Origin: Candidatus Heimdallarchaeota archaeon
Lineage (GTDB): Archaea > Asgardarchaeota > Heimdallarchaeia > Heimdallarchaeales > Heimdallarchaeaceae
Length of the DNA stretch: 6,760 bases
Reading direction: 5' to 3'
Assembly (NCBI GenBank): GCA_023135215.1
Contig: JAGLTP010000569.1
Location: 1 to 6,760, forward strand
This document shows, piece by piece, positions 1 through 6,649 of the stretch (position 1 is its first letter; each line of letters begins with the position of its first letter). The position numbers and the translations under genes were made by a program. The notes under the pieces are model-generated. The model had not been told where the DNA came from, did not search any database, and worked only from the letters and a program-made list of their open reading frames with translations.

Positions 1-3000
1 CCTAGAATGTGTGTAAGTTCTATAAGGGAAACTGGTCCCAACGACTCAATAAATTTGAGTAGAATATATTTTTGGCTTTCTTCATAACTTGGAAGATTTC
101 CTGATGGTAGATATCTTGAAGAGATATCGTAGACATTGGGTATAAATTGTCTAGGAAGGAAGGAGTCTGTTGTTAGTGATCTCCTCACCAACTGAAGAGT
201 TTTATCAAGTATCATGATACTTTCTTGTGCAATATCATCATCCAATTCCGTGAATTCTATAATTTCTCTTTTCGTCAAAGGTCCATATTTTCTTATTGCA
301 GAAAGTATTTTATCCTCAACTTGAGTTAGTTTAAAGTGTTCTCGATATGCAGTGTAATAGTAGGGAAACATTGATCGTGTAACATAAGCGATTCTTCCAT
401 GACTGAATCTTCCCCTTATAATCTCATTCTTCTCAATATAATCTCTTACCCAACCTATATCATAATCTTGAATTCTAACAGCTAAAGAACTCAATTCCTC
501 AATTGATCCCAGAGTATCCAATATATCAATAATACTTTCTTGTCCGCTAGTTTCTTGAACAAGATATGTCTCAACAGTGAAATAGTAATGGATGAAATTT
601 AGGTCTTCTGGAGTCAATATCAGAGAATCAGGTTTTCTATTGCTTAAGTTTCTTAATAGCTCTCTGTCTGCTAATCTTATATATTGAGGATCAACTGAAG
701 CTTCAATTATCTGACCTTTGAGTATCTCACTCTTCTGTTCCAACTCAGTTAAAGCTCTAACTATTTTCTCTTCCTCAACTCTTAGATATACTACTATTTC
801 TTTTGCTGTGGATGGACCATGCACCTTAAGATATCTTAATAGGAGTTTTTTCAAACATTCCTCAGGATCTAATCGTTTTGCTTGTTTTCTCAAATCCTCT
901 GGGATAATCTCATCGATTAAACAGTACTTCCACTTTTCTTTTCCCCCAAAGAGTTCGAAATCAGTTCTTGCGATTAGTAATGCACTTTCTAATGCAGTTA
1001 ATCTCTTTTCTATAACATCCTTGGATTCATCTATTTCTTCTGTAATATCCTTAGAATCTAGTGGATGTTTGGTCTTCAGTAGTTTCAGGATTTTCTTATC
1101 CATATCAGTTAGCTCAATGGATTTACCATACACATTCCAGAAAATCTGGAAATCATTAACGGGTATGGTTCTTCTTTCTCCCTTAGCAATGTGAATCTCT
1201 AAAAGCTCCTTACTATTATGGAGAGAAAGAACCCATTTTCTTATCTGTTTGGAATCTGAAATAGATAAATGATAGATACTGGGATCAATACTTTCAATTG
1301 TTTTGATTGGAGCTAGTGCTTTAATTGCACTTCTCAATTGTTTTAGTGTGGAGATGGGTAATTCGTTATTTTTGTAGCTTCTATTATTAAAGATTCTAGT
1401 AACTAATTCTTTACTAAAGAGAATTTCTTTAGTTCCTTCTTTTCCGAATACTTTAGCAAGAACTTGTTGATGTAAGTCTCTAAGTAATGCGCTACGGTCT
1501 GAAATTTGTACAATATCTGCTACTCCCAACAACACTATACCATGAGAGAAAGGGCTAGAAATGTCAGAAAGAGGTGTGATTTCATATTTGAAAAGACCTT
1601 TCTCCAATTTGTTAAGAACATTTATTGAATTCTCCAGATCCATATAGTCTTTTAATATTTCTCTATAGGTCTCTTTTATTACACAGAAATTTTCTTGATC
1701 TTTAATTACTGCAAAGATTCTTTTTGCGTACATAGATTGTCTGGAAACAGGAACATTTCGATCTACATTTCTTCTAAGAATCATTAAAGCTCTATTTGCT
1801 ACATGTCTGAATCTTGTTTGAAAGAGTTCAGTGTTAATTATTGCTTTTTTGAGTATTGCTTCAAGATTTTCTGATGATACCAGCTCTGGAATGATTGCTG
1901 TATCAATCATTTTATTCAGGGGAAGCATTAATAGAAAACCATTATCGTTTACTGCGGAACCTACATCCGCATCAATCTTTTTTCCTATTGCATATGCGAA
2001 AGCTCTAGACAACGCATCATTTACTCTTCTTCCATAATAGCAATGAAAGATAAGATTCAACCTTCCTTGTGGATCGATGAAAGATTCAATTAACAATCTT
2101 TTATCACTTGGAACAGTATTCATGAAGAGCAATTGTTCTCTGACATAGTCGACTATTGTCTGAGCTACTATTTCATCAACTTGAAAAGACCTCATTACCC
2201 AATCTTTGACTTCAACTTCCTCTTCTTTTTGAATTTTTTGAGCAACTGCTTCAATGAATCTACCAATCTGTTGTGATAACTCAAATGATCTAGGTAGTTC
2301 TTCTCCTATCCAGTTTGGGATAGATGGTCTTCTTCCAAACGCTTCTGAGACTACAACTCTAGATCCTACTGTTCTTCTGAACTGATATGTATGACTCCCA
2401 AGAACAAATATATCTCCTGGTGTTAACCTTTCCACAAATTTCTCAGAAAGCATTCCTAATCTTGTTCGATATGTTTCCAATTCAACTCTGAAATCTGAAC
2501 TATCTGGGATTGTTCCTACATTTGTATAAAATATCATGCGGGTATTTCTTTTCTTTCCAAAAGCCTTTTCCTGGTGATCATACCATATCTTTCTGTATAC
2601 CTTCCTTTCTTCCATTTCAAGGTTGTGACCTCCCAGATATTCAAGGACATTAATAAAATCTGTAAACTTAAGTGATTGAAAATTATAAGATCTCTTTATT
2701 AGTTGATAAGCTTCATCCACTTGCCACCTTTTGTTTATTGACATAGCAACAACAAATTGTGCAAGGACATCCAAACAGTTTCTCGGGATTTGGACTTTAT
2801 CTATGTCACGACTATACGTGCTTTTATTTATTACAGCACATTCTATTGCATCATCCCTGTCTGTAACAATTAACCTTCCTTTTGCAAATCTATCTAAAGA
2901 GTGCCCACTTCTTCCAACTCTCTGCATATACTTTGCTACGGTTCTTGGAGATCCAATCTGCGCTACTAGCTCTACACTTCCAATATCTATACCCAATTCT

Positions 3001-4055
3001 AGAGATGTTGAAGTTACAGCTGCTAATAATTCATTGTTCTTTAATCTGTCTTCAACATCAAGTCTTATCTCTCTGGATAAACTCGAATGATGAACTGCTA
3101 TTGAAGAGGAGTATTCATCACCAAGAAACTCTTTTAGTTTAAATGCAACACTTTCAGCTCCTTTTCTTGTATTAGTAAAAATAATAGAAGTTTCGTGATC
3201 AAGAATTAGGTCTGAGAGGATAGTGTAAATTCCTTCTTGAGCCATAACATAAGGTGTGTGCAGAAGATCTTTAACTGGACTTTTAACTTCCAAATCTAGC
3301 TTTCTTTGTGGAGGTAAATTAGCTATGTAACACTCGTTCTCTTTTCCATTATCATCTAAACCCACTAAAAATCTAGCAATCTCTTCAATTGGTGCTTGAG
3401 TTGCCGATAATCCTATTTTTGTGACTTTTTGATTAGTAATTTCTGCTTGAAGGTATTCTAAGCAAAGAGACAAGAATACTCCTCTTTTGTTAGAGCTTAC
3501 TTCATGAATTTCATCTAGTACTACCCACCTTACGCTCTTTAGATGTTGAGAAAATTTAGGTGATGTGAGAATTAAGCCTAGGCTCTCAGGTGTTGTAATC
3601 AAGATATGTGGAGGTGTTTTCAGCATTCGAGTTCTTTCAGCTTGAGTTGTATCTCCAGTCCTTACTTCTGCTCTTATCTTGGGGGTGACTATATTATTTG
3701 CTGCAGCTAAATCTTGAATTCCTTGTAAGGGTTCTTCTAAATTTTTTCTTATGTCATTACCCAATGCTTTGAGGGGAGAGATATAAAGAACATAAATTTG
3801 ATCTTTCAAAGTGCCTTTCTTAGATTCTATGAATAGTTCGTTGATTGCAGCTAAGAATGCTGCAAAAGTTTTACCTGATCCTGTCGAACTAAAAACCAGA
3901 GTATTTCTTCTATCGTGTATTGAAGGAATAGCATACAACTGAGGTAGAGTAAATCCACTAGGAAAACTCGAAGTAAACCAATCTTTTATTTCCTCTGCAA
4001 GAAAGGAGAATATAGCTCCCGTTGTAGAAGGCTGATCAAGATAATGCAGCGTCAT
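1..4055 (-). CDS. lhr: Long-form Lhr-family DEAD/DEAH helicase (3' end beyond the window)
   Basis: ATP-dependent superfamily 2 helicase of the Lhr family, whose members translocate on single-stranded DNA and unwind DNA or RNA:DNA in repair or RNA metabolism. The frame is open from the ATG at 4055 to the left edge, at least 1351 codons, and the C-terminus is missing. Seen in order: Q-motif region (FTLPQ, ~35-39), Walker A TGSGKT (58-63), SPLKALGNDI (~133-142), TTPE, DEIHE (181-185), SAT (217-219), IFTNTRKGAE, and motif VI QRVGRSGH (378-385). Lhr-core signatures follow: GTIPD (514-518), PNWIGEELPRS (~580-590), FHCYYGRRVN (~670-679), RFRH (748-751), ETYRE (795-799) and SPFSHGIVL (~834-842). This matches the roughly 860-residue Lhr core. 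Residues ~985-1351 form a winged-helix array, described separately. A TATA box about 33 bp upstream supports the start. No Shine-Dalgarno site is visible. Most archaeal Lhr proteins I know are shorter, about 850-950 residues. Confidence 0.95.
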   Translation of the reverse strand, partial: MTLHYLDQPSTTGAIFSFLAEEIKDWFTSSFPSGFTLPQLYAIPSIHDRRNTLVFSSTGSGKTFAAFLAAINELFIESKKGTLKDQIYVLYISPLKALGNDIRKNLEEPLQGIQDLAAANNIVTPKIRAEVRTGDTTQAERTRMLKTPPHILITTPESLGLILTSPKFSQHLKSVRWVVLDEIHEVSSNKRGVFLSLCLEYLQAEITNQKVTKIGLSATQAPIEEIARFLVGLDDNGKENECYIANLPPQRKLDLEVKSPVKDLLHTPYVMAQEGIYTILSDLILDHETSIIFTNTRKGAESVAFKLKEFLGDEYSSSIAVHHSSLSREIRLDVEDRLKNNELLAAVTSTSLELGIDIGSVELVAQIGSPRTVAKYMQRVGRSGHSLDRFAKGRLIVTDRDDAIECAVINKSTYSRDIDKVQIPRNCLDVLAQFVVAMSINKRWQVDEAYQLIKRSYNFQSLKFTDFINVLEYLGGHNLEMEERKVYRKIWYDHQEKAFGKKRNTRMIFYTNVGTIPDSSDFRVELETYRTRLGMLSEKFVERLTPGDIFVLGSHTYQFRRTVGSRVVVSEAFGRRPSIPNWIGEELPRSFELSQQIGRFIEAVAQKIQKEEEVEVKDWVMRSFQVDEIVAQTIVDYVREQLLFMNTVPSDKRLLIESFIDPQGRLNLIFHCYYGRRVNDALSRAFAYAIGKKIDADVGSAVNDNGFLLMLPLNKMIDTAIIPELVSSENLEAILKKAIINTELFQTRFRHVANRALMILRRNVDRNVPVSRQSMYAKRIFAVIKDQENFCVIKETYREILKDYMDLENSINVLNKLEKGLFKYEITPLSDISSPFSHGIVLLGVADIVQISDRSALLRDLHQQVLAKVFGKEGTKEILFSKELVTRIFNNRSYKNNELPISTLKQLRSAIKALAPIKTIESIDPSIYHLSISDSKQIRKWVLSLHNSKELLEIHIAKGERRTIPVNDFQIFWNVYGKSIELTDMDKKILKLLKTKHPLDSKDITEEIDESKDVIEKRLTALESALLIARTDFELFGGKEKWKYCLIDEIIPEDLRKQAKRLDPEECLKKLLLRYLKVHGPSTAKEIVVYLRVEEEKIVRALTELEQKSEILKGQIIEASVDPQYIRLADRELLRNLSNRKPDSLILTPEDLNFIHYYFTVETYLVQETSGQESIIDILDTLGSIEELSSLAVRIQDYDIGWVRDYIEKNEIIRGRFSHGRIAYVTRSMFPYYYTAYREHFKLTQVEDKILSAIRKYGPLTKREIIEFTELDDDIAQESIMILDKTLQLVRRSLTTDSFLPRQFIPNVYDISSRYLPSGNLPSYEESQKYILLKFIESLGPVSLIELTHIL
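3..1103 (-). other. Tandem winged-helix-like units in the Lhr C-terminal region
   Basis: Protein-level repeat inside the helicase gene, residues ~985-1351. Five segments share the pattern of a helix ending in a short turn (HP, HGP, LGS, YGP or LGP), then a second helix with K/E-E-I/L. The turns fall near residues 998 (KHPLDSKDI), 1081 (HGPSTAKEI), 1184 (LGSIEEL), 1259 (YGPLTKREI) and 1341 (LGPVSLIEL), so the spacings are about 83, 103, 75 and 82 residues. This spacing suits consecutive winged-helix domains. The C-terminal domain of bacterial long Lhr is known to be a winged-helix array related to the DNA glycosylase AlkZ/YcaQ. The homology is inferred from this pattern; no structural comparison was made. 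The last unit is cut by the window edge. Confidence 0.6.
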
Positions 4056-4082
4056 TATGCTACTTTTTGGTAAGTTTTTCAC

Positions 4083-4093
4083 TATATATATTT
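4083..4093 (-). promoter_or_regulatory. TATA box of the lhr gene
   Basis: The minus strand reads AAATATATATA, centred about 33 bp upstream of the ATG at 4055. Archaeal transcription starts about 25 bp downstream of TATA, so the message would begin only a few bases before the start codon and be essentially leaderless. The absence of a Shine-Dalgarno sequence before this ATG fits. The box lies just after the acetyltransferase stop codon, so lhr could be transcribed alone even though it follows that gene closely. Confidence 0.6.
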
Positions 4094-4098
4094 GAGTG

Positions 4099-4614
4099 TC
4101 ATTGAGAAGAAAGATCGCTAAATGTGTCTTCATTTTCTTCTCTTTTACCCCATTCCATTACGTATGCAGACTCTCCATCTCTGTAGTATTCCTTATGTTC
4201 CTTTTTTATGTAAAAACCTAGTTTCTTGTACATTTCAACTGCAGCGATATTGGAAACTCTCACTTCAAGATAAACTGAAGAAACTTTTTGTTCAATCATT
4301 TTCTTCATACCATATTTCATAATCTCAATACCCAATCCTTGCCGTCGATATTTGGGTAGTACTGCGATTGAGATTACATGTCCTTTTACAGGATTCATGC
4401 CCATAAAGGAAGAAAAGGGACGCTCTACTCTGGATAGGAGATAACCAATTACTTGACCATCTTGTTCTGCAATCGCACATGCAAAACCAAAATCAGTTAT
4501 AATTCTATAGAAGAAATCAAAGGAATAGTTCTCGGGGAGACATTGTCTATTTATCTTTATCATATCGTTTATGTCTCCTAAATCCGCTTGTCTGACAAAG
4601 GATTTTTGTTCCAT
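4099..4614 (-). CDS. Archaeal N-terminal acetyltransferase, Ard1/NatA-type (GNAT family)
   Basis: Transfers acetyl from acetyl-CoA to the alpha-amino group of protein N-termini, the role of archaeal Ard1 (eukaryotic NAA10 relative, also called RimI-like). Length is 171 residues from the chosen ATG, typical for the family. Visible landmarks: R8-x-A-D-L-x-DI at the N-terminus; LPENY (26-30), which carries the conserved Glu of archaeal Ard1; GHVISIAVLPKYRRQGLG (78-95), strand beta-4 plus the acetyl-CoA pyrophosphate loop R/Q-x-x-G-x-G (90-95); LEVRVSN (116-122); MYKKLGF (128-134); and YYRDGESAY (143-151). An acidic tail of about 15 residues follows. An in-frame ATG at 4656 would add 14 residues, but the 4614 start is preferred: it has a good Shine-Dalgarno site and the family alignment begins there. 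The gene ends 43 bp before lhr on the same strand. Confidence 0.93.
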   Translation of the reverse strand: MEQKSFVRQADLGDINDMIKINRQCLPENYSFDFFYRIITDFGFACAIAEQDGQVIGYLLSRVERPFSSFMGMNPVKGHVISIAVLPKYRRQGLGIEIMKYGMKKMIEQKVSSVYLEVRVSNIAAVEMYKKLGFYIKKEHKEYYRDGESAYVMEWGKREENEDTFSDLSSQ

Positions 4615-4617
4615 TGA

Positions 4618-4625
4618 CTCTCCTC
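4618..4625 (-). promoter_or_regulatory. Shine-Dalgarno site deciding the acetyltransferase start
   Basis: The minus strand upstream of 4614 reads GAGGAGAG, then TCA and ATG, giving GGAG about 5 nt before the start codon. This is the only strong Shine-Dalgarno match next to a start codon in the window. It selects the ATG at 4614 over the upstream in-frame ATG at 4656. Confidence 0.75.
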
Positions 4626-4668
4626 TGTAGGTTTCAGAAATGAACTTGTTTTTCAATTTTTTGATTAG

Positions 4669-4677
4669 GCTTAAACT
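4669..4677 (-). promoter_or_regulatory. Candidate TATA element for the acetyltransferase gene
   Basis: The minus strand reads AGTTTAAGC here, a partial match to an archaeal TATA box. Transcription would begin near 4647, leaving a leader of about 30 nt that contains the Shine-Dalgarno site. The alternative ATG at 4656 would then lie upstream of the transcript. The match is weak and the call rests mainly on spacing. Confidence 0.35.
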
Positions 4678-4688
4678 TACACTGTTTC

Positions 4689-4701
4689 AAAAATATTCTT
4701 A
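4689..4701 (+). promoter_or_regulatory. Candidate TATA element for the NSUN6-like gene
   Basis: The plus strand reads AAAAATATTCTTA, an AT-rich stretch centred roughly 38-40 bp upstream of the ATG at 4733. This would give a leader of about 10-15 nt. No Shine-Dalgarno sequence precedes the start. It sits back to back with the acetyltransferase promoter in the 118-bp divergent gap. The match is not a clean consensus. Confidence 0.4.
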
Positions 4702-4732
4702 AAGCAAGAAAACTGAAAGCATATTGCATTAT

Positions 4733-6010
4733 ATGTCGTCCCCAAAAGAACCAGATGATTCAGAGGAATTATCTCGAGAACTTGTAAAACAATATGATTA
4801 TGCAGATAGCTTGCTGAATCATTGGATTACAACATTTGGATTGGACAAAACTCTGAAGATTATTGAGAATCTAAGGAAACCATATGATACTATTTGGGTT
4901 CAAGTGAATAAAAGTAGAATTGATTTTGATTCTCTTCGTATGATTTTTGAGGATATGGAGTGTGAAGTACAAAAACATCACTTGTTTGAGGATTTCCTAG
5001 AAGTTAAAGTGGAGAAGAGAGATTTCTCTATTGAAGATCCCGAAATTCCTTCTGTCATAGTTGATATCGAATCTTCTTCAAATATTTCTTTAGGAAAAGA
5101 TGTCCATACAGCTGCAATAGTAAAAAACGACAAGTTTGTTTCAGGAGATAAAGTGAAGGTATTGGATCATACGGGGAGTATTATAGCATTAGGAGTAGCA
5201 GAAGTTAACAGTAAAGAAATTCAGTCACTTTCCCAAATGACCGTAGTAAATGTTTCTGATTCTCTTGGATATATTCCTCCCATAACTGAACTTAGTGTTT
5301 ATAGGAGAGGTTTCTTCAATATATTAACTCCAGTTCAAGCTATTGGAGTAAAATCGCTCTATTTAGATAAAATGGATAACATTCTTGTAGCTTCGAGTGA
5401 TAGAGGGGAAGTTGCATGTTACATTGCAGAGCTAACAAACCATAAAACACCAATAACAGTCATTGCACAAAATGAATTACAAGTTAAAGCTATAACAAGG
5501 CAAATTGAAAGGGTAAAAACCAAGGCAATAAGATTATTACATGTTCCTTTTCTCACCTTTTTGAGAGAAAGACATGAAATGAAATATAGCTCTGTATATC
5601 TAGGATTACAGAACTCAAGAACAGCAATTAAACCTGTTTTTTCTTCGAATCTTAGTGCAGGAAAATTAAGAGAGATGGTGAAAGCACAGACTGATATAGT
5701 TACTTACCTATTTAGATGCCTGCATGAAAATGCATCAATAACTTATACTACGCATTCAATGGATTATTTAGAGAACGAAGGAATTTTCAAGAAGATATTG
5801 GAGAAAGCTTATTATGAGAGTCAGAGCTTTCCAGAGGAAGTAAGAATTCTTCAAACCAAGAAAGTACTCAAAGCTAGAGAAGCTCCAATATTGGACACTA
5901 AAGGAATCTCAATGGACCTAAAAAATTCATCAATATTTCTGGATCCTATTGAAACTGGTAATATTGGTGGTTTTCTTGCTAAATTTAAATTTAAACTTAA
6001 AACAAACTAA
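4733..6010 (+). CDS. NSUN6-like PUA/methyltransferase-fold protein, probably catalytically inactive
   Basis: Length is 425 residues from the ATG at 4733; an in-frame TTG at 4724 would add three, and a stop lies at 4700. The architecture is that of NSUN6-type RNA m5C methyltransferases: an N-terminal domain (LRKPYDTIWVQVN, ~47-59), a PUA RNA-binding domain (~105-172; KDVHTAAIV, GDKVKVLD, GVAEVNSKEI), and a Rossmann methyltransferase domain (~190-425) ending in GGFLAKF, the family's closing strand. The catalytic machinery is gone. The SAM loop, normally CAAPGGKT, reads SSDRGEVA (~221-228). The ribose-binding Asp after strand 2 is Q246. Motif IV, normally D-x-PCSG, reads GLQNSR (291-296). Motif VI, normally TCS/TCT, is THS with H341 in place of the catalytic Cys, while the following ENE is kept. 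Inference: it keeps RNA binding and fold but does not methylate, perhaps acting as a partner or RNA-binding factor. Assignment to the fold is firm; the function is unknown. Confidence 0.85.
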   Translation: MSSPKEPDDSEELSRELVKQYDYADSLLNHWITTFGLDKTLKIIENLRKPYDTIWVQVNKSRIDFDSLRMIFEDMECEVQKHHLFEDFLEVKVEKRDFSIEDPEIPSVIVDIESSSNISLGKDVHTAAIVKNDKFVSGDKVKVLDHTGSIIALGVAEVNSKEIQSLSQMTVVNVSDSLGYIPPITELSVYRRGFFNILTPVQAIGVKSLYLDKMDNILVASSDRGEVACYIAELTNHKTPITVIAQNELQVKAITRQIERVKTKAIRLLHVPFLTFLRERHEMKYSSVYLGLQNSRTAIKPVFSSNLSAGKLREMVKAQTDIVTYLFRCLHENASITYTTHSMDYLENEGIFKKILEKAYYESQSFPEEVRILQTKKVLKAREAPILDTKGISMDLKNSSIFLDPIETGNIGGFLAKFKFKLKTN

Positions 6011-6011
6011 A

Positions 6012-6026
6012 TCAAAAATATTTTGA
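6012..6026. terminator. Small AT-rich inverted repeat between convergent genes, possible terminator
   Basis: TCAAAA, a 3-nt spacer ATA, then TTTTGA: six-base arms in the 21-bp gap between the stops of the NSUN6-like gene (6010) and the GTPase gene (6032). The stem would be weak, with one G-C pair. On the minus strand the area after the GTPase stop also has short T runs (TTTT, TTTTT), the usual archaeal termination signal. The location suits termination in both directions, but AT-rich DNA yields such repeats by chance. Confidence 0.3.
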
Positions 6027-6031
6027 AAACA

Positions 6032-6598
6032 TCATGATAGATGTATATCAAGTTCATTTACAAGCCATGTAAATGCTTCTTTAATTCCCTTCCCATGTAA
6101 AATACTTGTATCAAAAACAGCGAATGTTCTATCTTTCAAATCAAGATGCAGCCCTAGCATTTGTATTAACAATGGTGCTTCTACAGCTCCAGGTAGATCT
6201 TGCTTATTAGCCATGATTAGTGTAGGTACGTTTTCCATGTAAGGGTTGTTAAAAACATGTGTCTTGAGAACGTCTCTTGCTTCAGGAAGACGCTCAATAT
6301 CAGCAGCATCAATGACAAAAATGACAGCACTACATCCAGGATAATGTGCTTCCCACAGAAAACGAAAATGTGATTGTCCTGCAACATCAATAGCTGTTAT
6401 AGTCCATCCTTCAAATTCAAACGACTCTATGTTTTGCCCTATGGTTGGTGTGAGGTTTTCAGCAAATCTACCAAATCTCATAAATCGAGTTAAGGTTGTT
6501 TTACCTGCTGCATCTAGCCCTAATATTAATATTTTAGCCTTTTGCTCTTTCTTTAGTTTTGCTCTCAACCATGAGGAAAACGAACCAAACATGCTCAT
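6032..6598 (-). CDS. Arf/Arl-family small GTPase (Asgard type)
   Basis: Ras-superfamily GTP-binding switch of the Arf/Arl branch, whose eukaryotic members recruit effectors to membranes. Length is 188 residues, near the family norm of about 180. G1 is GLDAAGKT (27-34), the Arf-type P-loop; G2 is T52 in TPTIG; G3 is DVAGQ (71-75), with the Gln used for hydrolysis; G4 is NKQD (131-134); G5 is TSI near 164-166. Eukaryotic Arfs usually have WDVGGQ at G3; here the Trp is Ile70 and the first Gly is Ala73. The N-terminus (MFGSFSSWLRAKLKK, 3-17) looks like an amphipathic helix, as in Arf, but residue 2 is Ser, so the myristoylated Gly is absent. The start at 6598 has a TATA box about 44 bp upstream; Met3 at 6592 is a possible alternative. 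The gene converges on the NSUN6-like gene. Its cellular role in Asgard archaea is not known from the sequence. Confidence 0.93.
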   Translation of the reverse strand: MSMFGSFSSWLRAKLKKEQKAKILILGLDAAGKTTLTRFMRFGRFAENLTPTIGQNIESFEFEGWTITAIDVAGQSHFRFLWEAHYPGCSAVIFVIDAADIERLPEARDVLKTHVFNNPYMENVPTLIMANKQDLPGAVEAPLLIQMLGLHLDLKDRTFAVFDTSILHGKGIKEAFTWLVNELDIHLS

Positions 6599-6638
6599 GT
6601 GCTGACATTCCGTTTTGTTATTTTACATTTCTTAATGG

Positions 6639-6646
6639 TTTTATAA
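6639..6646 (-). promoter_or_regulatory. TATA box of the GTPase gene
   Basis: The minus strand reads CTTATAAAACC here, a near-consensus archaeal TATA box centred about 44 bp upstream of the ATG at 6598. This predicts transcription from around 6617 and a leader of about 19 nt. No convincing Shine-Dalgarno site is present; GGAATG at about 10 nt is weak. Confidence 0.6.
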
Positions 6647-6649
6647 GTG

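Noticed and set aside
718..3142. Plus-strand open frames at 718-1194, 1831-2037, 2731-3090 and 2882-3142
   Set aside because: They lie antisense to the continuous Lhr helicase frame, whose motifs are spread across the same DNA. Their translations are Ser/Leu/Phe-rich and show no domain.
4056..4133. Upstream in-frame ATG at 4133 that would extend Lhr by 26 residues
   Set aside because: It overlaps the acetyltransferase coding end, includes the likely TATA box within the coding sequence, and adds residues unlike an Lhr N-terminus. The ATG at 4055 fits promoter spacing.
4122..4322. Plus-strand 66-codon frame
   Set aside because: Antisense shadow of the acetyltransferase gene, which matches archaeal Ard1 along its whole length.
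4615..4656. Longer acetyltransferase start at 4656
   Set aside because: The strong Shine-Dalgarno site lies just before the ATG at 4614, and family similarity begins there.
4724..4732. TTG start for the NSUN6-like gene
   Set aside because: An ATG follows three codons later; the extra residues carry no recognisable signal. It cannot be ruled out.
4733..6010. NSUN6-like gene as a pseudogene
   Set aside because: No frameshift or internal stop across 425 codons, and non-catalytic conserved segments (N-terminal domain, PUA, ENE, closing strand) are preserved, so a functional pseudoenzyme is more likely.
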